A DNA stretch of 64,000 bases from positions 4,276,501 to 4,340,500 of the forward strand of contig NZ_CP012830.1 of the NCBI RefSeq assembly GCF_001307155.1, given 5' to 3'. This document shows positions 1-8,777 of the stretch, piece after piece; position 1 is the stretch's first letter, and each line of letters starts with the position of its first letter. The notes below the pieces were generated by a model. The model had not been told where the DNA came from. It saw nothing but the letters and a program-made list of their open reading frames with translations, and searched no databases. This DNA is from Pseudomonas fluorescens (lineage in GTDB: Bacteria > Pseudomonadota > Gammaproteobacteria > Pseudomonadales > Pseudomonadaceae). Position numbers and translations under genes: made by a program.

Positions 1-485
1 ACTGCTTCACGGCGGATAAAACTGTGGAACTGATCATCGGGCATCAATGGCAGCGAGACTTCAACGCTGGAGCCTTCGATCTTGGTCGCCCAACCGGCCA
101 TGTAGCGCAGGAAGTCGATGGACAGCTGCACATCCATGACTTGTGCCACGGCCGCGCTTTTACCGTTGTTCAGGCATTCCAGCTGCGCGAGTAGTTCAGC
201 GTCGCGTTCCATCAGGTCAGCGAGTTTCCACAACAGGTTTTGCCGCTCCCGAGGTCGGGTGCGGGTCCAGGCCGAATCATCGAACGCATTACGCGCGGCG
301 AGCACGGCGCGATCAACGTCGTCTGGCGTAGCCTTCGGGACAACGCACAGCACTTCGCCGGTTGCCGGGTTGTGCAAGGGCATGGTCTGGCCGTCGGCGG
401 CCTCGACCCACTCGGCGCCGATCAGCATGCGCGGGGCGCGCTGGATGAACGCCGAAACGGCAGGAAGCAGATAAGGGAGTGGCAT
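1..485 (-). CDS. Aldehyde dehydrogenase, N-terminal part (phenylacetaldehyde dehydrogenase-like)
   Basis: The gene starts at the ATG at 485-483 and runs off the left edge, so only about the first 161 residues are visible. They show the family's typical start: a LIGAEWVEA strand, NPATGEVL, then the DVDRAV/AARNAF helix of the NAD-binding fold. A stretch ending in FHSFIRREA follows, just before where the NAD-binding PWNFP motif would be. FeaB/PeaE/StyD phenylacetaldehyde dehydrogenases share this layout (from memory). An amine dehydrogenase locus lies close by and would yield phenylacetaldehyde from phenylethylamine, so oxidation of that aldehyde to phenylacetate is the likely role (inference). 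The catalytic Cys and Glu are outside the window, so substrate assignment is tentative. Confidence 0.8.
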   Translation of the reverse strand, partial: MPLPYLLPAVSAFIQRAPRMLIGAEWVEAADGQTMPLHNPATGEVLCVVPKATPDDVDRAVLAARNAFDDSAWTRTRPRERQNLLWKLADLMERDAELLAQLECLNNGKSAAVAQVMDVQLSIDFLRYMAGWATKIEGSSVEVSLPLMPDDQFHSFIRREA

Positions 486-631
486 GGTAAGACCTCGTCT
501 TGTTCGTGTGACGAGGTCTTTCGCAACGGTTGTGCCAGTTTACCGAAGGGCTGTATTTGGCGGGGTCCAGGGCCAAAAGCAGCAGAGAGGAGCGCACGGC
601 GTTGTTGCAAACTGAGACACGGGTGAGACAG

Positions 632-1303
632 CTATAACCCTTGACGGCTCAACATGCGATCAATCACCGCCCACAGCTGCGGATCGTCAAAGTCCTCGAT
701 CACCAGATGCGCGCCCGCCGCCAGCAGCGTCTCGCGGCGTTGGCTGGTCACCAGGCCGACGGTGAAAATCCCGGCGTTCACTGCCGCCGTCAGGCCGGGG
801 ATCGAGTCTTCGAACGCCAGGGTCACCTTGGCGCTGGCCTGCAAACGTTCGAGGCCGGTGAGGTAGGGCAGGGGATCGGGTTTGGCGCGGGGCAGTTCCT
901 CGGCGACCACGATATGTTCGAAACGCTCACGCAGGCCCAGCGCTCGCAGCATGTGATCGGCGTTGGCCCGTGGCGCGTTGGTCACCACGGCGATCCCGAT
1001 GTCTTGAGCCTTGGCGAAATCCAGTAACCGCACCAGCCCGGCCATCGGCGTCAGTTGCGGCGACAGCTCACGGAAACGCACTTCCTTGCGTTCGGCAAAC
1101 GCTTCGCGCTCGGCCACCGAGCGGTCCGGAAAAAGGTAGCGGCACATGTTGGCGTTGGCTTGACCGCTGACGTGGGCTTCGAACTCGGCTTTGCTGAAGA
1201 CCCGGCCATCCTCCTCCAGCAACAACTGTTGCAGCGCCAGCAGATGGAGCGCATCGGTGTCGGTCAGGGTGCCGTCGAGGTCGAAGAGCAAAGCATTGAG
1301 CAT
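632..1303 (-). CDS. HAD-superfamily phosphatase (phosphoglycolate phosphatase/beta-phosphoglucomutase-like)
   Basis: This is a 223-residue soluble HAD hydrolase. Motif I is DLDGTLTDTDA near residues 7-17, with both nucleophile and acid/base Asp. Motif II is VVTNAP, motif III Lys is in RAKPDPLPYL, and motif IV is FEDSIPGLTAA. The helical cap after motif I fits subfamily I enzymes that dephosphorylate small sugar phosphates or phosphoglycolate; the substrate cannot be read from sequence. I chose the ATG at 1303 because homologues begin just before the DLDG motif and a GGGAA-like ribosome site lies upstream. An in-frame ATG at 1348 would add 15 poorly conserved residues. It sits between the aldehyde dehydrogenase and the amine dehydrogenase genes, facing away from the latter. 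Confidence 0.85.
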   Translation of the reverse strand: MLNALLFDLDGTLTDTDALHLLALQQLLLEEDGRVFSKAEFEAHVSGQANANMCRYLFPDRSVAEREAFAERKEVRFRELSPQLTPMAGLVRLLDFAKAQDIGIAVVTNAPRANADHMLRALGLRERFEHIVVAEELPRAKPDPLPYLTGLERLQASAKVTLAFEDSIPGLTAAVNAGIFTVGLVTSQRRETLLAAGAHLVIEDFDDPQLWAVIDRMLSRQGL

Positions 1304-1616
1304 GGCGCAGTTCCCGTAGCTGAAGCGGTTAAGCGGATAGCTGCCCATCGTATACGCAGGGCGTCATCTATGCTCGTCTCAGAGTGCAACAGTTGTCGCG
1401 ATATTAGACGCCGCTGACCTTTCTCAGCGCTGATAAAAATCCATTATTTCTCGCCAATTATTTGATTTTAAAGACTATTAATAAGCTGGCACGCTCCGTG
1501 TATTGCTCCTTCGCAGACGTTTCTCCTGCCTCCGTCAGCGACCGGCTCGCCGACGGCAGAGACCCTGAAAACGATCATTCAAAAAATAAGAAAGCACCGT
1601 GCGAGGTTCGACGTTG
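1304..1616. promoter_or_regulatory. Intergenic promoter region between the HAD gene and qhpA
   Basis: About 310 bases without a gene separate two divergent genes. The part at 1430-1490 is clearly AT-rich compared with its surroundings, which suits promoter elements for the rightward amine dehydrogenase genes. A ribosome site (GCGAGG at 1601-1606) precedes the ATG at 1617. I could not define a -35/-10 pair with confidence. A TGGCACG box at 1487-1493 resembles a sigma-54 -24 element, but its TTGC partner is 5 bases too far away. Confidence 0.4.
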
Positions 1617-3197
1617 ATGAAGAGAAAACTCCGATCAGGCATGAGCGCCAGTCTGCTGGCGCTTGCCGCGTGTGCCGCCCTGCATGCTCCGCAAAGCATG
1701 GCGGCGCGTGACGCCCAAAGCATTCTCAAGGAAACCTGTCAGGGCTGTCATACCCCTGAAGCCGGCAATGCCTTGAGCCGTATCAGCCACCAGCGCAAAC
1801 CCCCCGAAGGCTGGCTGATGAGCATTGCGCGGATGCAGACCATGCACGGTTTGCAGATCAGTGATGAGGACCGTCGCACGCTGGTCAAATACCTCGCCGA
1901 TACCCAGGGCCTGGCGCCGAGCGAAACCGATGGCGTGCGTTATGCGCTGGAGCGTCGGCTCAACACCGTCGAGCATTTCGATGACCAGACCAGTCAGATG
2001 TGCGGTCGCTGCCACTCCGGCGCGCGAATCGCCCTGCAACGACGACCGGCCCAGGAGTGGGAACGTCTGGTGAACTTCCACCTCGGCCAATGGCCGTCCC
2101 TGGAATACCAGGCGCTGGCCCGCGACCGTGACTGGTTCGACATTGCCCGTAAAGACATGGTGCCGCTGTTGGCCAAGCGCTATCCGCTGGACAACCCGGC
2201 CTGGAAAAGCTGGCAGAAAACCGCGCCGAAAGCCGACGCGCTGGTGGGCGACTGGAGCTTCAGCGGTCACTTGCCGGGCAAGGGTGAACTGGCCGGCGTG
2301 ATGAGCGTCAGCGCCTCGGGCGCCGACCAGTTCAAGGTCACGGTCAAAGGCCAATACGCCGATGGCAGCCCGTTCAATGGTGACGGCAGCGCAATCCTCT
2401 ACAGCGGGTATGAATGGCGCGGCAACGTGACCATCGACGGCGTGGTCATGCGCCAGGTGTTTGCCGCCAAGGGCACTGAGCTGCAAGGCCGGATGTTTGA
2501 AGCCGAGCACGATGAACGCGGTCTCGACTTTATCGCCGCCAAGCAAGGTTCCAACCGTTTGCTGGCGGTGCAGCCGGGTTACCTCAAGGCCGGCAGCGAA
2601 ACTGAAGTCACCCTGATCGGCAGCGGCCTGCAAGGCACGCCGAACTTCGGCAGCGGTGTGCAAGTGGCGCAAGTGCTGGAGCAAAGTCCAGAGCGCATCA
2701 AGGTCAGGCTCAAAGCCGCCGCCGATGCCAAGCCGGGCGCGCGCGAGGTCACGATCGGCAACTTGAAAGGCGCGACGCTGGCGGTTTACAGCCAGATTGC
2801 CGAGGTCAAGGTGGTGCCGGAGTTTTCGGTAGCGCGGATCGGTGAGGGCGGCGGCTCGACGCCGAAAGTCCAGGGCCGTTTTGACGCCGAAGCCTGGGGC
2901 AAAGGCGTCGATGGCAAGCCGTACCGCATTGGTGTGTTTCCGGCGCAATGGAAGGTCGAAGCCTTTGATGACCGCGCCAAGGAAGATCAGGACGTCAAGT
3001 TCGCCGGGACCATGCAGGCCGACAGCGGCGTGTTCACCCCGGGTGATGCGGGGCCGAACCCGGCGCGCAAGATGTCCACCAACAACGCCGGCAACCTCAA
3101 GGTGATCGCCGCCGTCGACGATGCAGGGAAATCCCTGACCGGCGAGGGCCACATGATCGTCACCGTGCAACGCTGGAACAATCCACCCATTCCCTGA
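1617..3197 (+). CDS. qhpA: Quinohemoprotein amine dehydrogenase alpha subunit (diheme)
   Basis: This is the 526-residue alpha subunit of periplasmic quinohemoprotein amine dehydrogenase (also called PeaA), which oxidises primary amines such as 2-phenylethylamine to aldehydes and passes electrons out through c-type hemes. An N-terminal signal peptide ends near the AA of QSMAA at residues 26-30. Two c-type heme motifs follow, CQGCH at 41-45 and CGRCH at 129-133. The rest is a long beta-rich region expected for the small barrel and immunoglobulin-like domains of the family. The ATG at 1617 is preferred over the GTG at 1599 because GCGAGG lies 10 bases upstream and the signal peptide then starts MKRK. 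It is first of four same-strand genes, with the radical SAM maturase 93 bases downstream. Confidence 0.93.
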   Translation: MKRKLRSGMSASLLALAACAALHAPQSMAARDAQSILKETCQGCHTPEAGNALSRISHQRKPPEGWLMSIARMQTMHGLQISDEDRRTLVKYLADTQGLAPSETDGVRYALERRLNTVEHFDDQTSQMCGRCHSGARIALQRRPAQEWERLVNFHLGQWPSLEYQALARDRDWFDIARKDMVPLLAKRYPLDNPAWKSWQKTAPKADALVGDWSFSGHLPGKGELAGVMSVSASGADQFKVTVKGQYADGSPFNGDGSAILYSGYEWRGNVTIDGVVMRQVFAAKGTELQGRMFEAEHDERGLDFIAAKQGSNRLLAVQPGYLKAGSETEVTLIGSGLQGTPNFGSGVQVAQVLEQSPERIKVRLKAAADAKPGAREVTIGNLKGATLAVYSQIAEVKVVPEFSVARIGEGGGSTPKVQGRFDAEAWGKGVDGKPYRIGVFPAQWKVEAFDDRAKEDQDVKFAGTMQADSGVFTPGDAGPNPARKMSTNNAGNLKVIAAVDDAGKSLTGEGHMIVTVQRWNNPPIP

Positions 3198-3290
3198 TTT
3201 GAAAACGTGAACTGGCTGACGTAACGGTTTCAGACACTTTTCAGGAATGACCGCAGGCCTCGCCAAACGGGGTTTACACAGGAGGTTGTA

Positions 3291-4721
3291 ATGGGCGCCA
3301 TTTTGAATCTGGTCGAGCGCAATCTGCACGAAGTGCATGTCGATGCCGACCGCATGCTGTTCCATATCCCCAGCAGTTCGCTGTTCGCCAGTGATGAACT
3401 GACTGGCACCATCATCGATACCTTGCGTGGTCCCGGCTGTTCCTCGGAGGACTTGATCCAGCGTTTGGCGGCACGCTTCAACGGTGAAGAAATCAGCGAA
3501 ACCCTGCGTGAGTTGATCTCCCTGGAACTGGTCAGCGACGGCTCGCCGCTGACCCCGGACATCGGCACCAAACGGGTCGAACGCACGGCGATCAACACCG
3601 TGGTGCTCAACGTCAATACCGGCTGCAACCTGAGCTGCACCTATTGCTACAAGGAAGACCTCGACAAGCCGTCCGCCGGCAAGAAGATGGACGTCGACAC
3701 CGCCGTCGCGTCAGTGGAAATGCTGCTGCGCGAATCCCCTGACGAAGAGCGTTTCACCGTGGTGTTCTTCGGTGGCGAGCCGTTGAGCAATCGCAAGCTG
3801 ATCGAGTACATGGTCGACTATTGCGAGAAGCGTTTTCGCGAGGCCGGCAAGTTTGTCGAGTTCGTCATGACCACCAACGCCACGCTGCTCACCGAGGAAA
3901 CGGTCGATTACCTGAATGCCCATCGCTTTGGTTTGTCGGTGAGCATCGACGGACCGAAAACCGTGCACGACCGCAACCGTATCACCGTGGGCGGGCAGGG
4001 CACCTATGACGTGGTCCGGCGCAAGGCCGAGATGCTGCTGTCGCGCTATAACAGCCGCCCGGTCGGCGCGCGTGTGACCCTGACCACTGGCGTCACTGAC
4101 GTCGAAACCATCTGGGACCACCTGTTCAACGAGCTGGGTTTTGCCGAAGTCGGTTTTGCCCCGGTGACCTCGGGTGATATCAGCAGCTTCAACCTGTCCA
4201 GCGACGAACTGATCGAAGTTTTCGCCAACATGAAGAAACTCGGCCGACGTTATCTGGAAGCGGCGCTGGAGCATCGCAACATCGGTTTTTCCAACCTGCA
4301 CCAGTTGATCACCGACATCCACGAGGGCCACAAGAAAGCCCTGCCGTGTGGCGCCGGGCTGAAGATGCTGGCGGTGGATCACAAGGGCGAACTCAACCTC
4401 TGCCACCGTTTCACCGGTTCGTCATTGCCGACCTTCGGCAACGTCCACAGCGGCGTGAAACAGGTTGAGTTGAACGATTTCCTGTCCCAGCGTCTGGACC
4501 GGACCAACACCGGCTGCGAAGACTGCCAGATCCGCAACCTGTGTTCCGGTGGCTGCTACCACGAGAGCTACGCCCGTTATGGCGACCCGACTCATCCGAC
4601 CTATCACTACTGCGAACTGATGCGTGACTGGGTCGACTTCGGCATCGAGGTCTACACCCGGATCATGGCTCACAACCCTGCGTTTATCAGCAGTTACATC
4701 ACTCCGCGCAAGGCTCACTGA
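3291..4721 (+). CDS. qhpD: Radical SAM/SPASM peptide maturase for the QHNDH gamma subunit
   Basis: This 476-residue radical SAM enzyme installs the Cys-to-Asp/Glu thioether cross-links in the gamma subunit of amine dehydrogenase, acting in the cytoplasm on the leader-bearing peptide. The radical SAM cluster motif CNLSCTYC gives Cys112, Cys116 and Cys119 (CxxxCxxC). A C-terminal SPASM-type region carries the extra cysteines (CGAG near 350, CEDCQIRNLCSGGCYHE near 405, and a last Cys near 443) that bind auxiliary Fe-S clusters. The N-terminal ~90 residues match the peptide-recognition region seen in peptide-modifying members. A strong site, AGGAGG, sits 6-7 bases before the ATG. The substrate gene follows with a 1-bp gap, suggesting coupled translation. 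Confidence 0.94.
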   Translation: MGAILNLVERNLHEVHVDADRMLFHIPSSSLFASDELTGTIIDTLRGPGCSSEDLIQRLAARFNGEEISETLRELISLELVSDGSPLTPDIGTKRVERTAINTVVLNVNTGCNLSCTYCYKEDLDKPSAGKKMDVDTAVASVEMLLRESPDEERFTVVFFGGEPLSNRKLIEYMVDYCEKRFREAGKFVEFVMTTNATLLTEETVDYLNAHRFGLSVSIDGPKTVHDRNRITVGGQGTYDVVRRKAEMLLSRYNSRPVGARVTLTTGVTDVETIWDHLFNELGFAEVGFAPVTSGDISSFNLSSDELIEVFANMKKLGRRYLEAALEHRNIGFSNLHQLITDIHEGHKKALPCGAGLKMLAVDHKGELNLCHRFTGSSLPTFGNVHSGVKQVELNDFLSQRLDRTNTGCEDCQIRNLCSGGCYHESYARYGDPTHPTYHYCELMRDWVDFGIEVYTRIMAHNPAFISSYITPRKAH

Positions 4722-4722
4722 T

Positions 4723-5046
4723 ATGAAACATCTCAAGGCAATCAATAACAAAGCGCAGAAGCTCGATCAGGCCGCGGCCGAAAACCGTATCGAAGAAGTG
4801 GTGGCCATGAGTTCCGTCGCCGGCTGCGCCTCGACCACCGATCCGGGTTGGGAAATCGACGCCTTTGGCGGTGTGTCGTCGCTGTGCCAGCCGATGGAAG
4901 CTGACCTTTATGGCTGTTCCGACCCTTGCTGGTGGCCGGCCCAGGTGCCGGACATGATGAGCACCTACCCGGACTGGAACAAGGACGCCCAAGCTTCCAA
5001 CGAGAGCTGGCGCAACCTGGGCACCGTGTTCCCTAAAGACAAGTAA
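4723..5046 (+). CDS. qhpC: Quinohemoprotein amine dehydrogenase gamma subunit (CTQ precursor)
   Basis: This 107-residue precursor becomes the small catalytic subunit carrying cysteine tryptophylquinone. Taking a 28-residue leader, every cross-linking position known from the P. putida enzyme falls in place: Cys7-Glu16, Cys27-Asp33 and Cys41-Asp49 (precursor C35/E44, C55/D61, C69/D77), plus the CTQ pair Cys37-Trp43 (C65/W71). All are intact. The start follows the qhpD stop by one base. A longer frame opening upstream at 4624 overlaps qhpD and lacks homologous content. The leader is normally removed by the protease QhpE before export; neither QhpE, the exporter QhpF nor the flavin monooxygenase QhpG is encoded inside this window. 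Confidence 0.95.
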   Translation: MKHLKAINNKAQKLDQAAAENRIEEVVAMSSVAGCASTTDPGWEIDAFGGVSSLCQPMEADLYGCSDPCWWPAQVPDMMSTYPDWNKDAQASNESWRNLGTVFPKDK

Positions 5047-5069
5047 TCGGACCGAAGAAGGATTCCAGC

Positions 5070-6188
5070 ATGCTTCGCATCAATGCCTGCGGCCTGGCCG
5101 CTTCTGCCCTCCTGAGTGTCTGCTCACTCAGTGTTCTGGCCGATGAAAACACTGTGCTTCAAAATGGTCACGAGTACATGCTGACCACCAATTACCCGAA
5201 CAACCTGAACGTCATCGACCTTAAAACCGATAGCTTGTACAAGACCTGCAAACTGCCGGACGCCTTTGGCCCCGGCACCATTCAGTTGTCGCCGGACCGC
5301 AAGACCGCCTACGTGCTGAACAACCACTACGCGGACATTTACGGCGTCGAACTCGACAGCTGCAAGCAGGTGTTCCATGCCAGTATCACCCAGCAACCGG
5401 GGGAGAAGGCGCGGTCGATGTTCGCGTTCACCCTCAGTCACGACGCCAAGGAGCTGTACACCGTCGCCAACCCGACCTTGATGCTCAACGATCACTACGA
5501 AGTGCAGCCACCACGGCTGGATGTCTACACCACCGATGCCGGCATGAGCGCCAAACCGGTTCGCAGCTTCCCGGCACCGCGCCAGCTGACCATCATGCAA
5601 AGCGGTGATGACGGCACGCTGTATGTGGCGGGTGCGGACATCTACAAAGTCAACGTGAAAACCGGCAAGTTCGACGTGCTGATCCCCAGTCGCCACTGGA
5701 AACGTCCGAACTACAGCGCGCCGGACGTGCTCTACGTGTGGAACCAGCAGACGTACCGGCACGACTTCTCGCTGCTCTACACCACGGCGAAATTCAAGGA
5801 CAAGAAACAGGACCCGGCCACTGCCGAAAACCTCTATGGCCTGTTCAGCATCGACCTGAAAACCGGCAAGACCGAAACCACCGATTTCGGCCCGCTGACC
5901 GAGATCTACTTCAGCGGCATGCGCTCGCCGAAAGACCCGAACCTGATGTACGGCGTGCTCAATCGTCTGGCCAAGTACGACATCAAACAGAAGAAGCTGC
6001 TGCAGTCGGCAAACCTGGATCACTCCTACTACTGCATTTCCTTCAACAAGGACGGCAGCAAGATCTACCTGGCCGGGACTTTCAACGACGTGGCGATCTT
6101 TGATGCCGACAGCCTGAAACAGATCGGCAGCATCAAAATGCCGGGCGGTGACATGGCGATCACCACGGCGCAGGTGTTTATCCGCTAA
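5070..6188 (+). CDS. qhpB: Quinohemoprotein amine dehydrogenase beta subunit (beta-propeller)
   Basis: This 372-residue periplasmic subunit has an N-terminal signal peptide (MLRINACGLAASALL..., cleaved near the LADE boundary around residues 24-26). The remainder is a seven-bladed beta-propeller of the kind that cradles the gamma subunit; repeated blades show patterns such as YVLNNHYADIYGVELD, YVAGADIYKVNVKTG and IYLAGTFNDVAIFDAD. It starts 23 bases after qhpC with GAAGGA upstream of the ATG and closes the four-gene run. A REP-type inverted repeat follows about 12 bases after its stop. Membership of the QHNDH complex is secure from order and neighbours even though propeller sequences alone are not diagnostic. 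Confidence 0.92.
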   Translation: MLRINACGLAASALLSVCSLSVLADENTVLQNGHEYMLTTNYPNNLNVIDLKTDSLYKTCKLPDAFGPGTIQLSPDRKTAYVLNNHYADIYGVELDSCKQVFHASITQQPGEKARSMFAFTLSHDAKELYTVANPTLMLNDHYEVQPPRLDVYTTDAGMSAKPVRSFPAPRQLTIMQSGDDGTLYVAGADIYKVNVKTGKFDVLIPSRHWKRPNYSAPDVLYVWNQQTYRHDFSLLYTTAKFKDKKQDPATAENLYGLFSIDLKTGKTETTDFGPLTEIYFSGMRSPKDPNLMYGVLNRLAKYDIKQKKLLQSANLDHSYYCISFNKDGSKIYLAGTFNDVAIFDADSLKQIGSIKMPGGDMAITTAQVFIR

Positions 6189-6200
6189 AGCTCATGCGAT

Positions 6201-6290
6201 CCCCGTAGGCGCCTGCGATCTTTTGATATTGCAGTTGGGTATGACGCAACAACGCCAAAAGATCGCAGGCTTCGCCAGCTCCTACGGGGG
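6201..6290. repeat. REP-type inverted repeat pair
   Basis: Two arms in inverted orientation, CCCCGTAGG...GCGATCTTTT at 6201-6224 and its complement at about 6257-6290, enclose a short spacer. This matches the Pseudomonas REP palindrome class. It lies between the convergent qhpB and the leftward LprI-like gene and may also act as a bidirectional transcription terminator. Confidence 0.75.
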
Positions 6291-6315
6291 TTGGTGTTGA
6301 CTGCGATTTTTTCGT

Positions 6316-6711
6316 TTAAGGAACCGGGCAACTCAGGTCACCTTCCTGACACTCGAGGTAAGTCTTGAAGGCCTCGACACGTTTTAGCGTCAGCCCGGCC
6401 AGGCAGTTGCTGTAGATCATCGGGTAAACGCTGCCGCCAGCCACCCCGGACGCCGAGAACTCGCACTCGGCATCGCGGAACGCCACCCAGGCACGCTGTG
6501 CACCGACCAGCAGTTTTTTACTCTCAAGGTTGTCCTTCAAGCGGTCATTGATCTGCTTGTAGAGGGCGTTGAGCTGGGTGTCGGCCTTCTTGTAATCCTT
6601 GGCGGCACACTCGCTCATCGTACGTTGGTCGGCGGCGTTGGCGCAGTCGTCGGCGTGGGCGAAGGGCGCCAGCAGCAGCGGCGCAAGTGCCAGTAAAAAG
6701 CGTGGAGGCAT
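6316..6711 (-). CDS. LprI-like (DUF1311) secreted protein
   Basis: This is a 131-residue exported protein with a clear signal peptide (MPPRFLLALAPLLLAPFAHA, cleaved before DDCANA). The body has the DUF1311/LprI pattern: DCANAADQRTMSECAAKDY, then LNALYKQINDRLKD, AQRAWVAFRDAECEF and a final Cys pair. Four to six spaced cysteines suggest disulfides in the periplasm. The family includes a mycobacterial lysozyme inhibitor, but most bacterial members are uncharacterised, so that function is only a possibility. I chose the ATG at 6711 because it gives the signal peptide directly; an upstream GTG at 6768 would add 19 residues in front of it. Confidence 0.8.
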   Translation of the reverse strand: MPPRFLLALAPLLLAPFAHADDCANAADQRTMSECAAKDYKKADTQLNALYKQINDRLKDNLESKKLLVGAQRAWVAFRDAECEFSASGVAGGSVYPMIYSNCLAGLTLKRVEAFKTYLECQEGDLSCPVP

Positions 6712-6791
6712 GGAAAGCTCGCGTGGGTCTTCGAGGAGTTGAACGGCTGATTGAAGTGCAGTCGCCACACTTGTGCAACCCGTGGCGGTAG

Positions 6792-7181
6792 TTATTCGGC
6801 AGACTCGGTCATTCCTTCATAAGCCAGCCATGGCACATCGTGAGAGGTCCAGATGTGTGCCTGCGGCGTCATCTGCGGATCATCATCAAGGGTCGCCACC
6901 CGCACAATTACATGCGGCTGAGCCAAACGTTCGGCCACCAGATGCGAGCCGCACTGCGAACAGAAGTGCCGCAGCTTGCCGGGCGAGGACTCGAAGGATG
7001 ACAACTTATCCAAACCTTTGACCCAACGAAAATGCTCGCGCATGACCCCGGCCGTCGAAGCGAATGCCGCCGCATGCGCCTTGCGACAGGTATGGCAATG
7101 GCAGTGGCTGATCGGCATGTCGAGGCTGTCGAGTTCATAGGTGATGGCCTTGCACAGGCAACTGCCGTGGAGTGTTTTCAT
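6792..7181 (-). CDS. GFA-family (glutathione-dependent formaldehyde-activating-like) zinc protein
   Basis: This 129-residue protein has the GFA/CENP-V fold. Its zinc ligands are visible as GSCLC near residues 7-11, HCHCHTCRK near 26-34 and HFCSQCGSHL near 72-81. These are the two zinc sites of the family, whose founding member was proposed to condense formaldehyde with glutathione. Most small members have unknown substrates. It stands alone on the leftward strand, just downstream of a possible promoter at 7182-7260, and its product is expected in the cytoplasm. Confidence 0.85.
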   Translation of the reverse strand: MKTLHGSCLCKAITYELDSLDMPISHCHCHTCRKAHAAAFASTAGVMREHFRWVKGLDKLSSFESSPGKLRHFCSQCGSHLVAERLAQPHVIVRVATLDDDPQMTPQAHIWTSHDVPWLAYEGMTESAE

Positions 7182-7352
7182 GCTGATTCATCCTTTGAAA
7201 AGTGGTGCTTTGCGTAGGGTATTTCTTTTAGGGCGATCGGATAAGTCCGAGACGCGCCGACTAAAAAGTTCCAGTGACAGGAACACATGCCGGGTTTGGT
7301 CTACGCTGCGAAACTGGAAATCATCATCCAGCACTGCGACAAGGAGGTCTGC

Positions 7353-8717
7353 ATGCGCCCTATGGCATGTGCGCCAATTATTCTGGCGTTCACTTCTACC
7401 TTTGCGTTATCGGCGATAGCCGCACAACCCGCCCTCGATCCTATCGAGACCCTGAATCGAATCAACCGCAACTACAACACGCTGAATAACGACTGCAAGG
7501 AAATCGATTCCGGGGCCGCGCGCGGTCATTATTATTGCAGCGGCGTGACGCTGCGCATGGTCAATGACGGGCCCTTCAATCCCTGGGATTACAGCCCTTA
7601 TGCGATCAAGATCGGTGCGACCTCTTACTCCTGGATTCGCAAGGACCTGAGCACCAGCATTCTGATTCATCCCGCCGGTTTCATCATGCGCACCCCAACG
7701 GATGCGGCGGCGTTGAACCGGCCGGTCAAGGAGCAGGGTTGGACCTGCATCTATGCTTTCGATGGCGGCACCGGACCGGAACGCAAGTGGTATGGCTGCG
7801 GCTTCTTTGACAGTAAGGAGCCACCCAGAAACGCCCAGGGCACGCTGAACAACAAGAATGCCCAGTGGGCTTACGGCACCTGTGCCGAAGTCGGGGTCAC
7901 CACCGCAGAAAAGTGGAGCCAGCAATACACCGGGCTGTTAAAGGGCCCCATCCAGTCCAGCCAGTGTTCCTGGAATGCCGAAAAACCCAGTGATTGGAAT
8001 GCCATGATCCGGGTGCATGAGTCCCGTGCAACCACCACCATGAAGGACCCGTTTTCGATCAAGACCCAAGTCAACGAGTTCATGCTCAAAAACGCTTCCG
8101 CCACCAACGATGGCAGCGAGAACATGAAATACATCGATGCCTTCATCTACAACGTCAACAGCACGCAAAACTTCGCCACCCGAGGCGACCAGGCGCCGCC
8201 CAAGCCGGAAGACGGTCTGAAGAGTGCGCGCAACTTCCAGAAAAAATTGAATGACCAGGGCTACCCAGTACCGATTCTGCGCCTGGACTTCACCAAGCCC
8301 CCAGAGCAGCGCTTCAGCTACGTGGCCGCCGATCAGGTGATCGCACTGAACACCAACGCTCCCGTTGACCCGGTCGCCAGCACACCGCCCCGTCAGTACA
8401 TCGCGTCGGCCAACTGGGTCAAACGCTACGACCCCGGCACCCGCAAGGATGAATGGACCTTGAGCGTCGTACCCACCGCCGAGGGGCGGGCGCTGCCGAG
8501 TAATCAATTGAGCGCGTTGTATGACGAACTGTTCGCCATGAAGGGCAGCGACCAGAACTGGCGTGAAGAAGAAAAGTCTGCCGGCAGCATGCGTCAGCAA
8601 CTGAACTGCGTGCTGGTCAATTACCGCAGCAAGACGCCGTGGAACCTGGAGCCTTTCAGGCCCACTGTTTCAGACAGTGAAGCGAAAGCGGCCGGTTGCA
8701 ACCCGGTCCCGCGCTGA
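7353..8717 (+). CDS. Secreted protein, paralogue 1 of a pair (halovibrin-like?)
   Basis: This is a 454-residue exported protein with a signal peptide starting MRPMACAPII and ending near AIAA (residues 1-24). AAGGAGG lies 5 bases before the ATG, so I prefer this start to one at 7287. It shares blocks with the next gene: CSGVTLRM, SYSWIRKD, an ASANWVKRYDPG segment, SMRQQLNCVLVNY and WNLEPFRP near the C-terminus. Several cysteines are conserved between the two. From memory, Pseudomonas proteins of this kind have been labelled halovibrin (HvnA/HvnC), after a Vibrio fischeri ADP-ribosyltransferase/NAD-glycohydrolase. I could not confirm that, and no ADP-ribosyltransferase motif was identified, so function is open. 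Confidence 0.75.
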   Translation: MRPMACAPIILAFTSTFALSAIAAQPALDPIETLNRINRNYNTLNNDCKEIDSGAARGHYYCSGVTLRMVNDGPFNPWDYSPYAIKIGATSYSWIRKDLSTSILIHPAGFIMRTPTDAAALNRPVKEQGWTCIYAFDGGTGPERKWYGCGFFDSKEPPRNAQGTLNNKNAQWAYGTCAEVGVTTAEKWSQQYTGLLKGPIQSSQCSWNAEKPSDWNAMIRVHESRATTTMKDPFSIKTQVNEFMLKNASATNDGSENMKYIDAFIYNVNSTQNFATRGDQAPPKPEDGLKSARNFQKKLNDQGYPVPILRLDFTKPPEQRFSYVAADQVIALNTNAPVDPVASTPPRQYIASANWVKRYDPGTRKDEWTLSVVPTAEGRALPSNQLSALYDELFAMKGSDQNWREEEKSAGSMRQQLNCVLVNYRSKTPWNLEPFRPTVSDSEAKAAGCNPVPR

Positions 8718-8777
8718 ACGAGAAGGACATGACGGCCTGCACTGGCCGTCCCGTTTCAACCACCAGGAGGGATCCCT

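Noticed and set aside
1487..1506. Sigma-54 promoter for the amine dehydrogenase genes
   Set aside because: TGGCACG is present, but the TTGC element is 9 bases away instead of 4, so the -24/-12 spacing is wrong.
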